This document shows positions 15,398-22,051 of a stretch of DNA of 35,678 nt, in pieces (within the stretch, counting starts at the first letter, position 1; every line of letters begins with the position of its first letter). The translations under genes and the position numbers were made by a program. The notes beneath the pieces are model-generated. The model saw only the letters and a list, made by a program, of their open reading frames with translations, was not told where the DNA came from and did not search any database. The DNA is from JACPJP01 sp964650285. Its GTDB lineage: Archaea; Nanobdellota; Nanobdellia; Woesearchaeales; GW2011-AR4. The stretch spans positions 1 to 35,678 of the forward strand of contig CAZYSP010000012.1 of the NCBI GenBank assembly GCA_964650285.1, in the 5' to 3' direction.

Positions 15398-15568
15398 TGG
15401 GCCCGAAGGGACTTACAAATCCTGAGCTTTGCAAGGCTCTGGGATAGTCGAACCCTTGACCTCCGCCATTTCAATTGATTAACTGGATAGGTTTAATTCC
15501 ATGTCGAGGCGACGTCATAGCTTCTAGCCGTGACTTGTGACAATTCACGAACACTAGACTACAGGCCC
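15398..15568 (-). tRNA. tRNA-Val(GAC) with three introns (D-loop, anticodon loop, T-loop)
   Basis: Acceptor GGGCCTG/CGGGCCC with A73 closes a 171-base gene. Removing 15522-15551 (30 bases, D-loop), 15469-15501 (33 bases, 37/38) and 15412-15446 (35 bases, 59/60) leaves a 73-base cloverleaf: D-arm GTC-TAGTGGCTAT-GAC, anticodon arm TCGCC-TCGACAT-GGCGG, variable AGGTC, T-arm AAGGG-TTCGACT-CCCTT. Intron 1 has central helix CTAG/CTAG with bulges TGT and AAG and inner helix TCGTGA/TCACGG. Intron 2 has central helix TCGA/TTGA with bulges CAT and AAT. Intron 3 is a relaxed motif (inner ATCC/GGAT, bulges ACT and AGT, one mismatch). Position 33 is C instead of U. A TATA box lies 27 bases upstream. Confidence 0.9.
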
Positions 15569-15590
15569 ACGAATAGTGTTAAGAACAGAG

Positions 15591-15600
15591 TATATAAAAA
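15591..15600 (-). promoter_or_regulatory. TATA box of tRNA-Val
   Basis: The minus strand reads TTTTTATATA, centred 27 bases upstream of the mature 5' end, so transcription should start at or next to the first tRNA base. Confidence 0.65.
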
Positions 15601-15708
15601 GATTACTATTAACTTTAAATTGTTAAAAATGATTTTATATAGATTTATAGGTTTTAAAAAAGGTGAAATTATTTTAATATAAAGGAAAAGCTTAAAAATA
15701 CTAAAAAT

Positions 15709-16080
15709 ATGAAAATTAAAAAAAGTGAAATTCTAAGAATGACTCAAAAAGTGCACACTAATCGAATAATTTTAGCAAACTTTATTGGGGCTGTTTGTAA
15801 TGCGGTTTCTGAAGGCACGTCTGATAGATATGCTATAATGATCCTGAATAAGTTTAATAAGAGTGTTAAGGCACAATTTCCTCTTGTTAAGTATATTCAT
15901 ATTCGTCATAACAAAGTTAATATAAACAAAGCAATCAATTCTATTGACTCAGAAGTTATTGCGAAATATATAAAAAAAATAATGTCGTCTCTTTTTTCTC
16001 ATTTATTTATGCGTTTGGTAAAACGAGAACTTGATGTAAGCCTTTTGCATGATTTACAAGATATAGGAGTAAAAATCTGA
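15709..16080 (+). CDS. Hypothetical protein, 123 residues
   Basis: A basic, mostly alpha-helical soluble protein beginning MKIKKSEILRMTQKVHTNR. It has no signal peptide, membrane helix or Cys cluster, and I do not recognise it. The segment FIGAVCNAVSEGTSDRYAIM followed by ILNKFNKSV could be the start of a compact helical domain. It precedes the secreted DUF5667-like gene by about 100 bases in the same direction and may belong to the same signalling island, or may have its own promoter. Function unknown. Confidence 0.6.
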   Translation: MKIKKSEILRMTQKVHTNRIILANFIGAVCNAVSEGTSDRYAIMILNKFNKSVKAQFPLVKYIHIRHNKVNINKAINSIDSEVIAKYIKKIMSSLFSHLFMRLVKRELDVSLLHDLQDIGVKI

Positions 16081-16181
16081 TAATTATTTATTGATAATAT
16101 TCTTATAAATTAAATTGTTATGCTCTGCAAAAAATAGATAATTATAAAAAGGTAAAAAGGGGATTTGTAAAAGAGGTGAAA

Positions 16182-16868
16182 ATGACGCATTTTAAATTAT
16201 GTCAAAGAAGAATTTCTAGTTTCTTTATTTTAATGGGGTTATTTTTAGTTATGATTATGCCTGTATGGGCTCATTTCGAAGAAGATTCTCCAGAAGCTAT
16301 CGAAGCTGAGGAAGCTGCAGCTAGGTTGCCAGAGATTTCTATTCTACCAGATTCATTTTTTTATTTTCTGAAAACTTTTAAGGAAGCAGTTCAGGGTCTA
16401 TTTATTATTACTCCCGAGGATAAGCTGAATTTTCTCATCAATAAAGCTAATACCAGATTAGCTGAGTATGTAGATTTAGTTCATTTAAATAGAGATAGCC
16501 ATATAAAAGAAACGTTAGATAGAGAAGAGGTTATATTACACGAAATAACTGAGGTAATGGTAAAAGCCCAAGAAGAGAAATCAATTGATGCTCAAGCATT
16601 GGAAGATTTAGAAAAGACTCATTTAAATCTTTTAGATGATCATCAAAAAATACTCCTTAATATGGAAGACGATGTTCCTGAGAACAGTAGAGATATTCAT
16701 AGTCGTATAATAGAAGAGTTGGGTCGTCATAGATTATATATGGAAGATGGTGGTACTGTGGAACTGGATCTTGAACACAGTGAAGAAGATGTCTCTGGTC
16801 AACCTTTAGAAGAAGATGGGGAAGAACATGATGATGAACATGAAGAAGAAGAGCATACACGCGAATAA
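16182..16868 (+). CDS. Secreted DUF5667-like protein with an Asp/Glu/His-rich tail
   Basis: After a signal peptide (ISSFFILMGLFLVMIMPVWA) comes a region resembling DUF5667: ILPDSFFYFLKTFKEAVQGL, then ITPEDKLNFLINKANTRLAE and further helices, so an extracytoplasmic helical domain. The last ~30 residues are very acidic with interspersed His (EHDDEHEEEEH), suggesting metal or cation binding. The ATG at 16182 is chosen over a GTG two codons upstream because that GTG is part of the GAGGTG ribosome-binding site. It lies 24 bases upstream of the histidine-kinase start and may be its extracellular partner or sensed component; that is inference. Confidence 0.75.
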   Translation: MTHFKLCQRRISSFFILMGLFLVMIMPVWAHFEEDSPEAIEAEEAAARLPEISILPDSFFYFLKTFKEAVQGLFIITPEDKLNFLINKANTRLAEYVDLVHLNRDSHIKETLDREEVILHEITEVMVKAQEEKSIDAQALEDLEKTHLNLLDDHQKILLNMEDDVPENSRDIHSRIIEELGRHRLYMEDGGTVELDLEHSEEDVSGQPLEEDGEEHDDEHEEEEHTRE

Positions 16869-16892
16869 ATCATTTGGTTGTACAAAAGACAA

Positions 16893-18260
16893 ATGGATGA
16901 GTTAAAAAAGTTAGACAAAATTCTTAAAATTGAATTTGCAATAGTTATTATTTTTATTATAATTTCAGGGGTGATTGTGCTAACAGTTTTTTATCAATTT
17001 ACTCTTAGATTAGATGCCATACTAACTCAGAGTGAAAATATACAAAATGTCCAAAGGTTAAAAGATCTACTTGCTCAGCAAATCGAATATGAACTGCAGT
17101 TTAGAATTAGTGGGGACGAGGCTTATGCCCAAGCGTTTTTTACTATAGAAGAAGAATTTGATGTTGCACGTAGAAACGCAATGGAGACAATAGTTCTTTT
17201 TGAACCTAATTCGAGCTTTTTTTATAAATCCAACAATCTAGGAGTATACCAAAAGAATCTTCTGGGAAACATTTCAGAGATTTTTACTCATGTTCGAGAA
17301 GGCACTTTAGAAGAAGCAGAAGATTTTATTGAAGGACATGATATGTTGGAAGGTTTAATGATAGATGTTATAGACGATTGGCAAGATTTAAATGAAGCAA
17401 ATCTTATAAAATTGCGTAAAGAAGCAGATAGATTTGCTAATATAGGTTTATTAACAGCTTCCATCACTGTCTTACTGGTATCATTGATTTTTATATTTAT
17501 TACCTTAAAATTTTTTATCCCAGATATAAAAAATCTTGTAAATGATTTAGCATTTTCCAATAAGAGAATCCTGAGTCTTATGAAATCCAGGACAGACATG
17601 ATTAACAGAGCTGCTCATGATTTAAGAACACCCATCACACCAATACTGGCACTTATCCCAGCGATTAAAAGACATATAAGAAATAAGAGGGTCTTATATG
17701 ATATAAACATTATAGAAAAAAATGCAAATTATTTGAAGCGCATAGCAAATAATCTTATTGTTTACTTAAAATCACGAAGTGGAAAGTATGATTACAATTT
17801 TGTAAACGCGGATATAAGAACTGTGATAGAAGAGGTGCTTGCAACTTATAAGGAAGTATACGACCAACAGGGTATATCAATAAAGAAAAAATTCCCTAGG
17901 AATTTACCTCTTATTATGGTTGATACTCTTAAGATCGCTCAAGTATTCCAGAATATAGTTTCAAATGCATTACATTTCATGCCTAAAGGTGGAAAATTAA
18001 CAGTTAGAATTAAAAAAATGCATAATTTTATAAATATTAAATTTAAGGACACGGGTATCGGAATGGATAAAAAAACTTTGTCAAATATATTTGCTGAGTT
18101 TTTTAAAGCAGATAAATCCAGGCATTCTGAAGGACAAGGTCTTGGTCTTTCAATTTGCAAAGAAGTCCTGAAAAACCATAAGGGTAGAATACGGGCAGAA
18201 AGTAAGGGTCTTGGAAAGGGCAGTACAATAGTGATTGATATTCCGATTAGTCAGAAGTAA
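16893..18260 (+). CDS. Membrane-bound sensor histidine kinase
   Basis: A 455-residue kinase of two-component signalling. Helix 1 (~residues 12-38) and helix 2 (~183-208) flank an extracytoplasmic ~140-residue helical sensor resembling CHASE3/four-helix-bundle domains. The dimerisation domain carries AHDLRTPITPI with the phospho-acceptor His at about residue 242. The ATPase domain has N-box NIVSNALHFMPKGG, G1 box DTGIGMDKKTLSNIF and G2 GQGLGLSICKEVLKNHKG. The start at MDELKKLDK is preferred to a TTG five codons upstream. It is followed 11 bases later by its likely cognate response regulator. Confidence 0.93.
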   Translation: MDELKKLDKILKIEFAIVIIFIIISGVIVLTVFYQFTLRLDAILTQSENIQNVQRLKDLLAQQIEYELQFRISGDEAYAQAFFTIEEEFDVARRNAMETIVLFEPNSSFFYKSNNLGVYQKNLLGNISEIFTHVREGTLEEAEDFIEGHDMLEGLMIDVIDDWQDLNEANLIKLRKEADRFANIGLLTASITVLLVSLIFIFITLKFFIPDIKNLVNDLAFSNKRILSLMKSRTDMINRAAHDLRTPITPILALIPAIKRHIRNKRVLYDINIIEKNANYLKRIANNLIVYLKSRSGKYDYNFVNADIRTVIEEVLATYKEVYDQQGISIKKKFPRNLPLIMVDTLKIAQVFQNIVSNALHFMPKGGKLTVRIKKMHNFINIKFKDTGIGMDKKTLSNIFAEFFKADKSRHSEGQGLGLSICKEVLKNHKGRIRAESKGLGKGSTIVIDIPISQK

Positions 18261-18271
18261 GGTGTGGTTGT

Positions 18272-18658
18272 ATGAAAAAGAAGATAGTTGTGATAGTTGA
18301 TGATAACCCGGATCTGCTATATAGTGTCAAAAGAGGGTTAGAGTCTATTAGCAATGATTATGAATTGATTACTGTAGAGAGTGGTAAGAAATGCTTGCAA
18401 TTATTAAAGAGTAGGAAACCAAATTTAATCTTGCTTGATATAATGATGCCTAGTATGGATGGTTGGGACACATGCGCTAAAATCAAAGACAATAAAAAAA
18501 CAGAGAATATCCCTATAATATTCCTGACCGCAAAAACAGATCCAATTAGCATGAGTATGGGGGGGCTTGCATCTGCAGATTATATAACTAAACCATTTGA
18601 CATAAATGACCTGAAAAAAAGAATAGATTCTGCTGTTAAATCAGGAAGAAAAAAATGA
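18272..18658 (+). CDS. Stand-alone CheY-like response regulator
   Basis: This is a single receiver domain of 128 residues with no output domain. The acidic pocket is VIVDDNPD (D10, D11), the phospho-acceptor is LLDIMMPSMDGW (D56), and the conserved Lys follows in IIFLTAKTD. It would take phosphate from the kinase just upstream and act by protein-protein contact, as in chemotaxis or archaeal signalling relays; the target is not visible here. GGTGTGG precedes its ATG. Confidence 0.93.
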   Translation: MKKKIVVIVDDNPDLLYSVKRGLESISNDYELITVESGKKCLQLLKSRKPNLILLDIMMPSMDGWDTCAKIKDNKKTENIPIIFLTAKTDPISMSMGGLASADYITKPFDINDLKKRIDSAVKSGRKK

Positions 18659-18730
18659 GTACCAAAAATATGTCAAACTAGAATATTGATTTATTTAGAA
18701 AATCTCGGATTAAGTTTTGATTGAACCGAA

Positions 18731-19138
18731 ATGATGAAGAAAAAATTTACCTTGTTTATTTGGGCATTGCTTTTTTTGGGTTTGATAAGCTTGGCAGGTG
18801 CACAGTCTGAGATAATCGATATATCGAGCCTAAGAGATGTTGCACTTCCTATACATGTCTTTGAGTTGCTTTTAGCACTTTTTATTTGTTATATGTCATT
18901 GAAATTTTTTAGAATAACCAAACCTATTAGTTTGTTTTTATATGTTTATATGGCCATAGGCTTCTTTATGATCAATACAGCTTTATTTTTATTTTTTTAT
19001 TTAAGTTTAAATACTGGATTAGAAATGAATTTTGCAAATGTTTACATGGGAAGCAGGGTTGCATCAATTGGTATGTTAATATCATTTGTGGTTTTTTTCT
19101 ATCAGTGGAATAAGATTATGAGGAGTAATAATAAGTAG
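18731..19138 (+). CDS. Small membrane protein downstream of the two-component pair
   Basis: A 135-residue protein with a signal peptide (KKKFTLFIWALLFLGLISLA, then GAQS) and three further hydrophobic helices (residues ~38-58, ~66-95 and ~108-128) ending in a basic tail. No known motif is seen. Its position right after the kinase and regulator, in the same direction, suggests it belongs to the signalling unit, perhaps as a sensor or accessory subunit; the evidence is only positional. Confidence 0.65.
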   Translation: MMKKKFTLFIWALLFLGLISLAGAQSEIIDISSLRDVALPIHVFELLLALFICYMSLKFFRITKPISLFLYVYMAIGFFMINTALFLFFYLSLNTGLEMNFANVYMGSRVASIGMLISFVVFFYQWNKIMRSNNK

Positions 19139-19151
19139 ATTTCTGTAAAAA

Positions 19152-19269
19152 AGCCTCTGGGGAGAATTGCACTCCCGACCTTTGCCTTTTAGGCTAGCAC
19201 AGTACCAAGGCTTCGCGGATTAAAGTCTTCTTCTTTAACCAAACGCAATAACTACTATGCTACAGAGGC
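19152..19269 (-). tRNA. tRNA-Thr(GGU) with two introns (28/29 and 37/38)
   Basis: Acceptor GCCTCTG/CAGAGGC with U73 closes the gene. Removing 19212-19241 (30 bases) and 19188-19202 (15 bases) gives D-stem GCA/TGC, anticodon stem TTGCC/GGCAA, loop TTGGTAA and T-stem GGGAG/CTCCC, 73 bases in all. The first intron splits the anticodon stem and has a textbook bulge-helix-bulge: central TGCG/CGCG, bulges TTT and AAG, inner 8-bp helix GGTTAAAG/CTTTAATC. The second fits a relaxed motif with G34/G35 paired to CC. The mature tRNA has A18 and G55 in place of the near-universal G18 and U55, while G19 and C56 remain. It starts six bases after tRNA-Leu ends. Confidence 0.87.
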
Positions 19270-19275
19270 GTATAA

Positions 19276-19424
19276 TGCGAGGGGAGGGATTCGAACCCTC
19301 GGACACACTAAGTGACAGGATATCCCACTTACAAATGGGTGTCACATTGTAATCTTAAGTCCTGCGCGTTTGACCAGGCTTCGCTCTGAGGCTCATCAAG
19401 AATCAACTTAATGATTACCCTCGC
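19276..19424 (-). tRNA. tRNA-Leu(UAA) with two introns (8/9 and 37/38)
   Basis: Acceptor GCGAGGG/CCCTCGC with A73, D-arm GCG-AAGCCTGGTCAAA-CGC, anticodon arm CAGGA-CTTAAGA-TCCTG, a 15-base variable arm, and T-arm GAGGG-TTCGAAT-CCCTC appear once 19386-19416 (31 bases) and 19322-19353 (32 bases) are removed, giving 86 bases. Intron 1 lies between U8 and A9 with central helix GAGG/CCTC, bulges GTA and AGA and inner helix TCATTAAG/CTTGATGA. Intron 2 has inner helix TTACAA/TTGTAA and wobble-rich central pairs. A TATA-like ATATTTAAAC lies ~38 bases upstream (19458-19467). It heads a two-tRNA transcript with tRNA-Thr. Confidence 0.88.
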
Positions 19425-19499
19425 ATATTGCCTGGCATTAGAGAAGAAAGGAAAACGATATTTAAACGTTACTAATTTATTGGCTGTGGCCGAAAAATA

Positions 19500-19671
19500 G
19501 GGCTGTGCCAGAGCGGTGTTGCAAGCGACATTCGACAAAGTCGAATGCAATTCACGGCAAAATGCTGCATCTTGATTTTATTTTTTAAAACACTTAGTGC
19601 AGATACACAGCATTTTAATTAATGTCATTTGATGCTTCTGCCCACCCACCTCCCCTAAATAGGTACAACCC
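19500..19671 (-). ncRNA. Structured RNA candidate, copy A (G-quadruplex motif plus conserved hairpin)
   Basis: No ORF explains this stretch. On the minus strand a closing helix (GGGTTGT/ACAGCCC) encloses TATTTAGGGGAGGTGGGTGG (G-tracts at 19641-19655) and a hairpin with arms AAAATGCTG/CAGCATTTT (19608-19616 with 19559-19567), plus an extra stem CATTCGAC/GTCGAATG absent from copy B. The same layout and sequence recur at 24611-24751, so this is a family, not chance. T5 follows the closing helix on this strand. The strand is inferred from that, from the co-directed neighbours and from weak upstream TATA-like sequence; the plus strand also has a TATA-like element. It matches no RNA family I recognise. 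Confidence 0.55.
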
Positions 19672-19691
19672 CATTTTAGAAATATATTGAT

Positions 19692-20198
19692 TTATCCAAC
19701 TTTCATTTTAGACAAATTGAAAAAAGCCTGGAGCCTTTTATGCAGGTCATAACAGTCCTCGCTGATAGGTTCATCGTATTTTTCCAGTACCATCCATATA
19801 TATTTGTCGTAAAGCCTGCTTAAAAAAGCAAATAATGGTTTTTGGGTCCATCTGTCTGTAAGGCTTGTTTCAAGGAATCCATCTATAACTATCAAAACAT
19901 CTGCCTGGTTTATCTTTACACTATGTCCTTTTCTTTTGATTTTGAGCTCTTTAACATTGTCGAACAAGGCCCTTAACCTGACTACATGTTTATGATCGCT
20001 AGTGAGTTTTTTCCAGGCTTCTATTATCCACTCTGATTTTTTTCCTTTTGGAGTTACATCCTCGGATTTTCTTTTTAAATCTTTTTGCAGGCCTTTTTCC
20101 TCCATCCATTTCTCTACCTCTTCATAGAAATTTTCTATTGATAAAGGCCCATTGTAGCTTATCCTTAAGTCGAATACTATATGTTTTTTTTCTACCAT
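19692..20198 (-). CDS. Tandem paralogue 3 of an unrecognised ~180-residue family
   Basis: This 168-residue soluble protein shares with the two genes upstream a layout of YNGPLSIENFYEEVEKWM (residues ~15-33), a central Trp/Lys region (IIEAWKKLTSD), a KIKRKGHSVKINQADVLIVI segment, and DGFLETSLTDRWTQKPLFAF followed by LSRLYDKYIW. It ends in a helix with no Cys. The charged, aromatic-rich sequence predicts an alpha/beta domain with a long C-terminal helix. The gene lies two bases after the previous stop, so all three form one operon. Function unknown; three co-expressed paralogues suggest a hetero-oligomer. Confidence 0.75.
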   Translation of the reverse strand: MVEKKHIVFDLRISYNGPLSIENFYEEVEKWMEEKGLQKDLKRKSEDVTPKGKKSEWIIEAWKKLTSDHKHVVRLRALFDNVKELKIKRKGHSVKINQADVLIVIDGFLETSLTDRWTQKPLFAFLSRLYDKYIWMVLEKYDEPISEDCYDLHKRLQAFFNLSKMKVG

Positions 20199-20200
20199 TT

Positions 20201-20743
20201 TTAACTTACTGAAGCAAACGGAGGTACTTTTGATACAACCTTATAATGCTTGTACATATTAAAGAACCTCTCTATTGTGTCGTATAAATGATGCATATCA
20301 TAGCTTAACCTTTGCTCAAACCTCTCTGTATAAACCTTATAAATAAAGTTGTTGTAAATGGACCTTAAAAACTGGAAAAAAGGGAATTTTTCCCATCTCT
20401 GGGATTCGTCCAGCTCCATATAACCGTCAATATAGATTACTGCGCGCCCATTTCCAACTTTAACTTTTTTGTTGTTCACTAGAGCATCAACCTTATTGTA
20501 GTTATAAACTAAAATCCTGACCTTGGGCCAGTATTTTGCATAATCGCTTATCCTTTTCCAGCATTTTATTTGCACTTCCATTTGCTTTCCAGTTTTTGTA
20601 TTTTGCTCAAATTCCTTCTCTATCTTACTATCCCAACCTCTCTCAAAAAGAAAAACATTTATATTCTTAAATAAGGCATTGGCATCAAATGGACCAGTGT
20701 AATTAAGCCTTAAATGGTCTACAACTAGTCTAAGTTCTGACAT
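20201..20743 (-). CDS. Tandem paralogue 2 of the same unrecognised family
   Basis: This 180-residue protein shows the family pattern LRLNYTGPFDANALFKNINV (residues ~10-30), QIKCWKRISDYAKYWPKVRI, a basic hairpin VNNKKVKVGNGRAVIYIDGY, and MELDESQRWEKFPFFQFLRS followed by IYNNFIYKVY. It lines up along its length with the flanking genes, especially at Y-x-GP and at DGY/DGF-x-E...RW. No signal peptide or membrane helix. It follows the first gene after a one-base gap. Confidence 0.75.
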   Translation of the reverse strand: MSELRLVVDHLRLNYTGPFDANALFKNINVFLFERGWDSKIEKEFEQNTKTGKQMEVQIKCWKRISDYAKYWPKVRILVYNYNKVDALVNNKKVKVGNGRAVIYIDGYMELDESQRWEKFPFFQFLRSIYNNFIYKVYTERFEQRLSYDMHHLYDTIERFFNMYKHYKVVSKVPPFASVS

Positions 20744-20744
20744 T

Positions 20745-21305
20745 TTATCTTACCCCTGCAAAGACCCTGTGCTCGTAGCCCTCTGACTCCATCTTTAACC
20801 TTTCCTTAACCAAGGAGTGCAACTTTAAAAAGATCTTATAATAGAACTGGTCCCACCATATGCCTTCTATCTTTTTCCATATAACATACTTATGGTAAAA
20901 ATTTCTTAGATTAGCATAGAAAACATTTTCTTCCCATCTCTTATCATAGTCCATTTCTACTCTTCCCCTGAACTGTACCCATAATCTTCCTTTGGTAAAG
21001 GTTCTTTTGCTGCCGTCTTTCATAACAACCTCTATATCTTGGGTATCAAATGTATGCAGAAAGAGATTTATTACAAACCTGTAATATTCCTCTACATCTC
21101 TTTGGGCTTCCCATACATAGTATGTTTCAGGGCCGAAAGGTCCAGGACTCTTTTGTATATACTTTTTCTCGTAAAACTTGAACTTTTGCCTGCTGAAGAA
21201 AGAGGCCACAAACTCATACAAATCCTGCATATCCCAAACTCCTTTGTATTGTATATAGGTAGTAAATGCAGGAGCTTTCTCATAAGTAAAGGGTAGTGGT
21301 TCCAT
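20745..21305 (-). CDS. Tandem paralogue 1 of the same unrecognised family (first gene of the operon)
   Basis: The 186-residue product has the shared elements in the same order: IQYKGVWDMQDLYEFVASFF (residues ~18-38), YYVWEAQRDVEEYYRFVINL, the basic turn VMKDGSKRTFTKGRLWVQFR, and GRVEMDYDKRWEENVFYANL followed by RNFYHKYVIW. It is very rich in Tyr, Phe and Trp. A TATA box centred 26 bases before the ATG predicts a leaderless mRNA, and a perfect palindrome abuts that promoter. I do not recognise the family; nothing indicates an enzyme. Confidence 0.78.
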   Translation of the reverse strand: MEPLPFTYEKAPAFTTYIQYKGVWDMQDLYEFVASFFSRQKFKFYEKKYIQKSPGPFGPETYYVWEAQRDVEEYYRFVINLFLHTFDTQDIEVVMKDGSKRTFTKGRLWVQFRGRVEMDYDKRWEENVFYANLRNFYHKYVIWKKIEGIWWDQFYYKIFLKLHSLVKERLKMESEGYEHRVFAGVR

Positions 21306-21324
21306 AAGTAAAAACTCGTATAGA

Positions 21325-21359
21325 ATATATTTAAATGTTTTGGAACTGAAAGTTCCAAA
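21325..21359 (-). promoter_or_regulatory. Promoter of the three-paralogue operon with an adjacent perfect palindrome
   Basis: ATTTAAATATAT on the minus strand (21325-21336) is followed upstream, at 21339-21359, by a 9-bp perfect inverted repeat, TTTGGAACT and AGTTCCAAA, separated by three bases. The palindrome covers the BRE side of the promoter, a typical place for an archaeal operator. It could instead be the 3' hairpin of the CBS gene upstream. Confidence 0.5.
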
Positions 21360-21396
21360 GCCCAGAAAATCTCTGATTTTTGCTGGTTTTTAAAGA

Positions 21397-21948
21397 TTAC
21401 AATTCAATTTCCTGTTTAGAACAATTTTCACAAAGGATAGCTCCATCTCTCTCTTTCACCTTTTCAGAATATTCTCCGCATTCCTGACAAATGCCTTCTG
21501 TTGGTATTATGCGGTTTATTGGCTTCCTGCTTTCTTCTCTTAATTCAAATTTTTCAACAATCAAATCAAAAAGCTCTGGCTCTATTTTAAGGATATCTTT
21601 TATTGTAAGCAGACCAACCATTTCATTATTCTCAACAACAGGCAAGTGTCTTATATTATTGTCTCTCATTTTTATAAGAGCATCATAGATATCCGTACCC
21701 GGTGGAATTGTAATCAATTTTGTTTCAGTAAAGTCTTTTACTTTTTGATTCACATCTACTCCTTTAGCTACGGCTTTTCTTACAATGTCCTGCTCTGTCA
21801 AAATTCCCAAAGAATTCCAATCCTTAACGACAACAGAACCAACATGCTTTTCTGACATTATTTTTGCACATTTGAGCAAGGTTATGTCTGCATTTACAGA
21901 AACAGGATTTATTGTCATCGCATCCGCAACTTTGTAGCCTGATTTCAT
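21397..21948 (-). CDS. Two-CBS-domain protein with a C-terminal zinc ribbon
   Basis: Two CBS motifs span residues ~8-125: VADAMTINPVSVNADITLLK, then SEKHVGSVVVKDWNSLGILT, followed by KLITIPPGTDIYDALIKMRD and NNIRHLPVVENNEMVGLLTI. Such pairs bind adenine nucleotides or SAM and act as energy or metabolite sensors. The C-terminus carries ICQECGEYSEKV and ILCENCSKQ, a CxxC...CxxC zinc ribbon that may contact nucleic acid or a partner. The ATG at 21948 is used rather than a TTG two codons upstream because a TATA box (CTTTATAAATTT, ~21970-21980) then predicts a leaderless start. It is a solitary gene upstream of the paralogue operon. Confidence 0.88.
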   Translation of the reverse strand: MKSGYKVADAMTINPVSVNADITLLKCAKIMSEKHVGSVVVKDWNSLGILTEQDIVRKAVAKGVDVNQKVKDFTETKLITIPPGTDIYDALIKMRDNNIRHLPVVENNEMVGLLTIKDILKIEPELFDLIVEKFELREESRKPINRIIPTEGICQECGEYSEKVKERDGAILCENCSKQEIEL

Positions 21949-22051
21949 ATGCAACTTGATGATTTTTTTAAATTTATAAAGTTATTGATTTAATTATTAC
22001 CAGAAAATATACAATGCAAAATAGATAAAATATTTTAATTATAGAAAATGG

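Noticed and set aside
15375..15434. N-terminal extension of the AI-2E-family transporter into the tRNA-Val gene
   Set aside because: The added residues lie within the tRNA 3' region and the ATG at 15374 begins the expected first segment.
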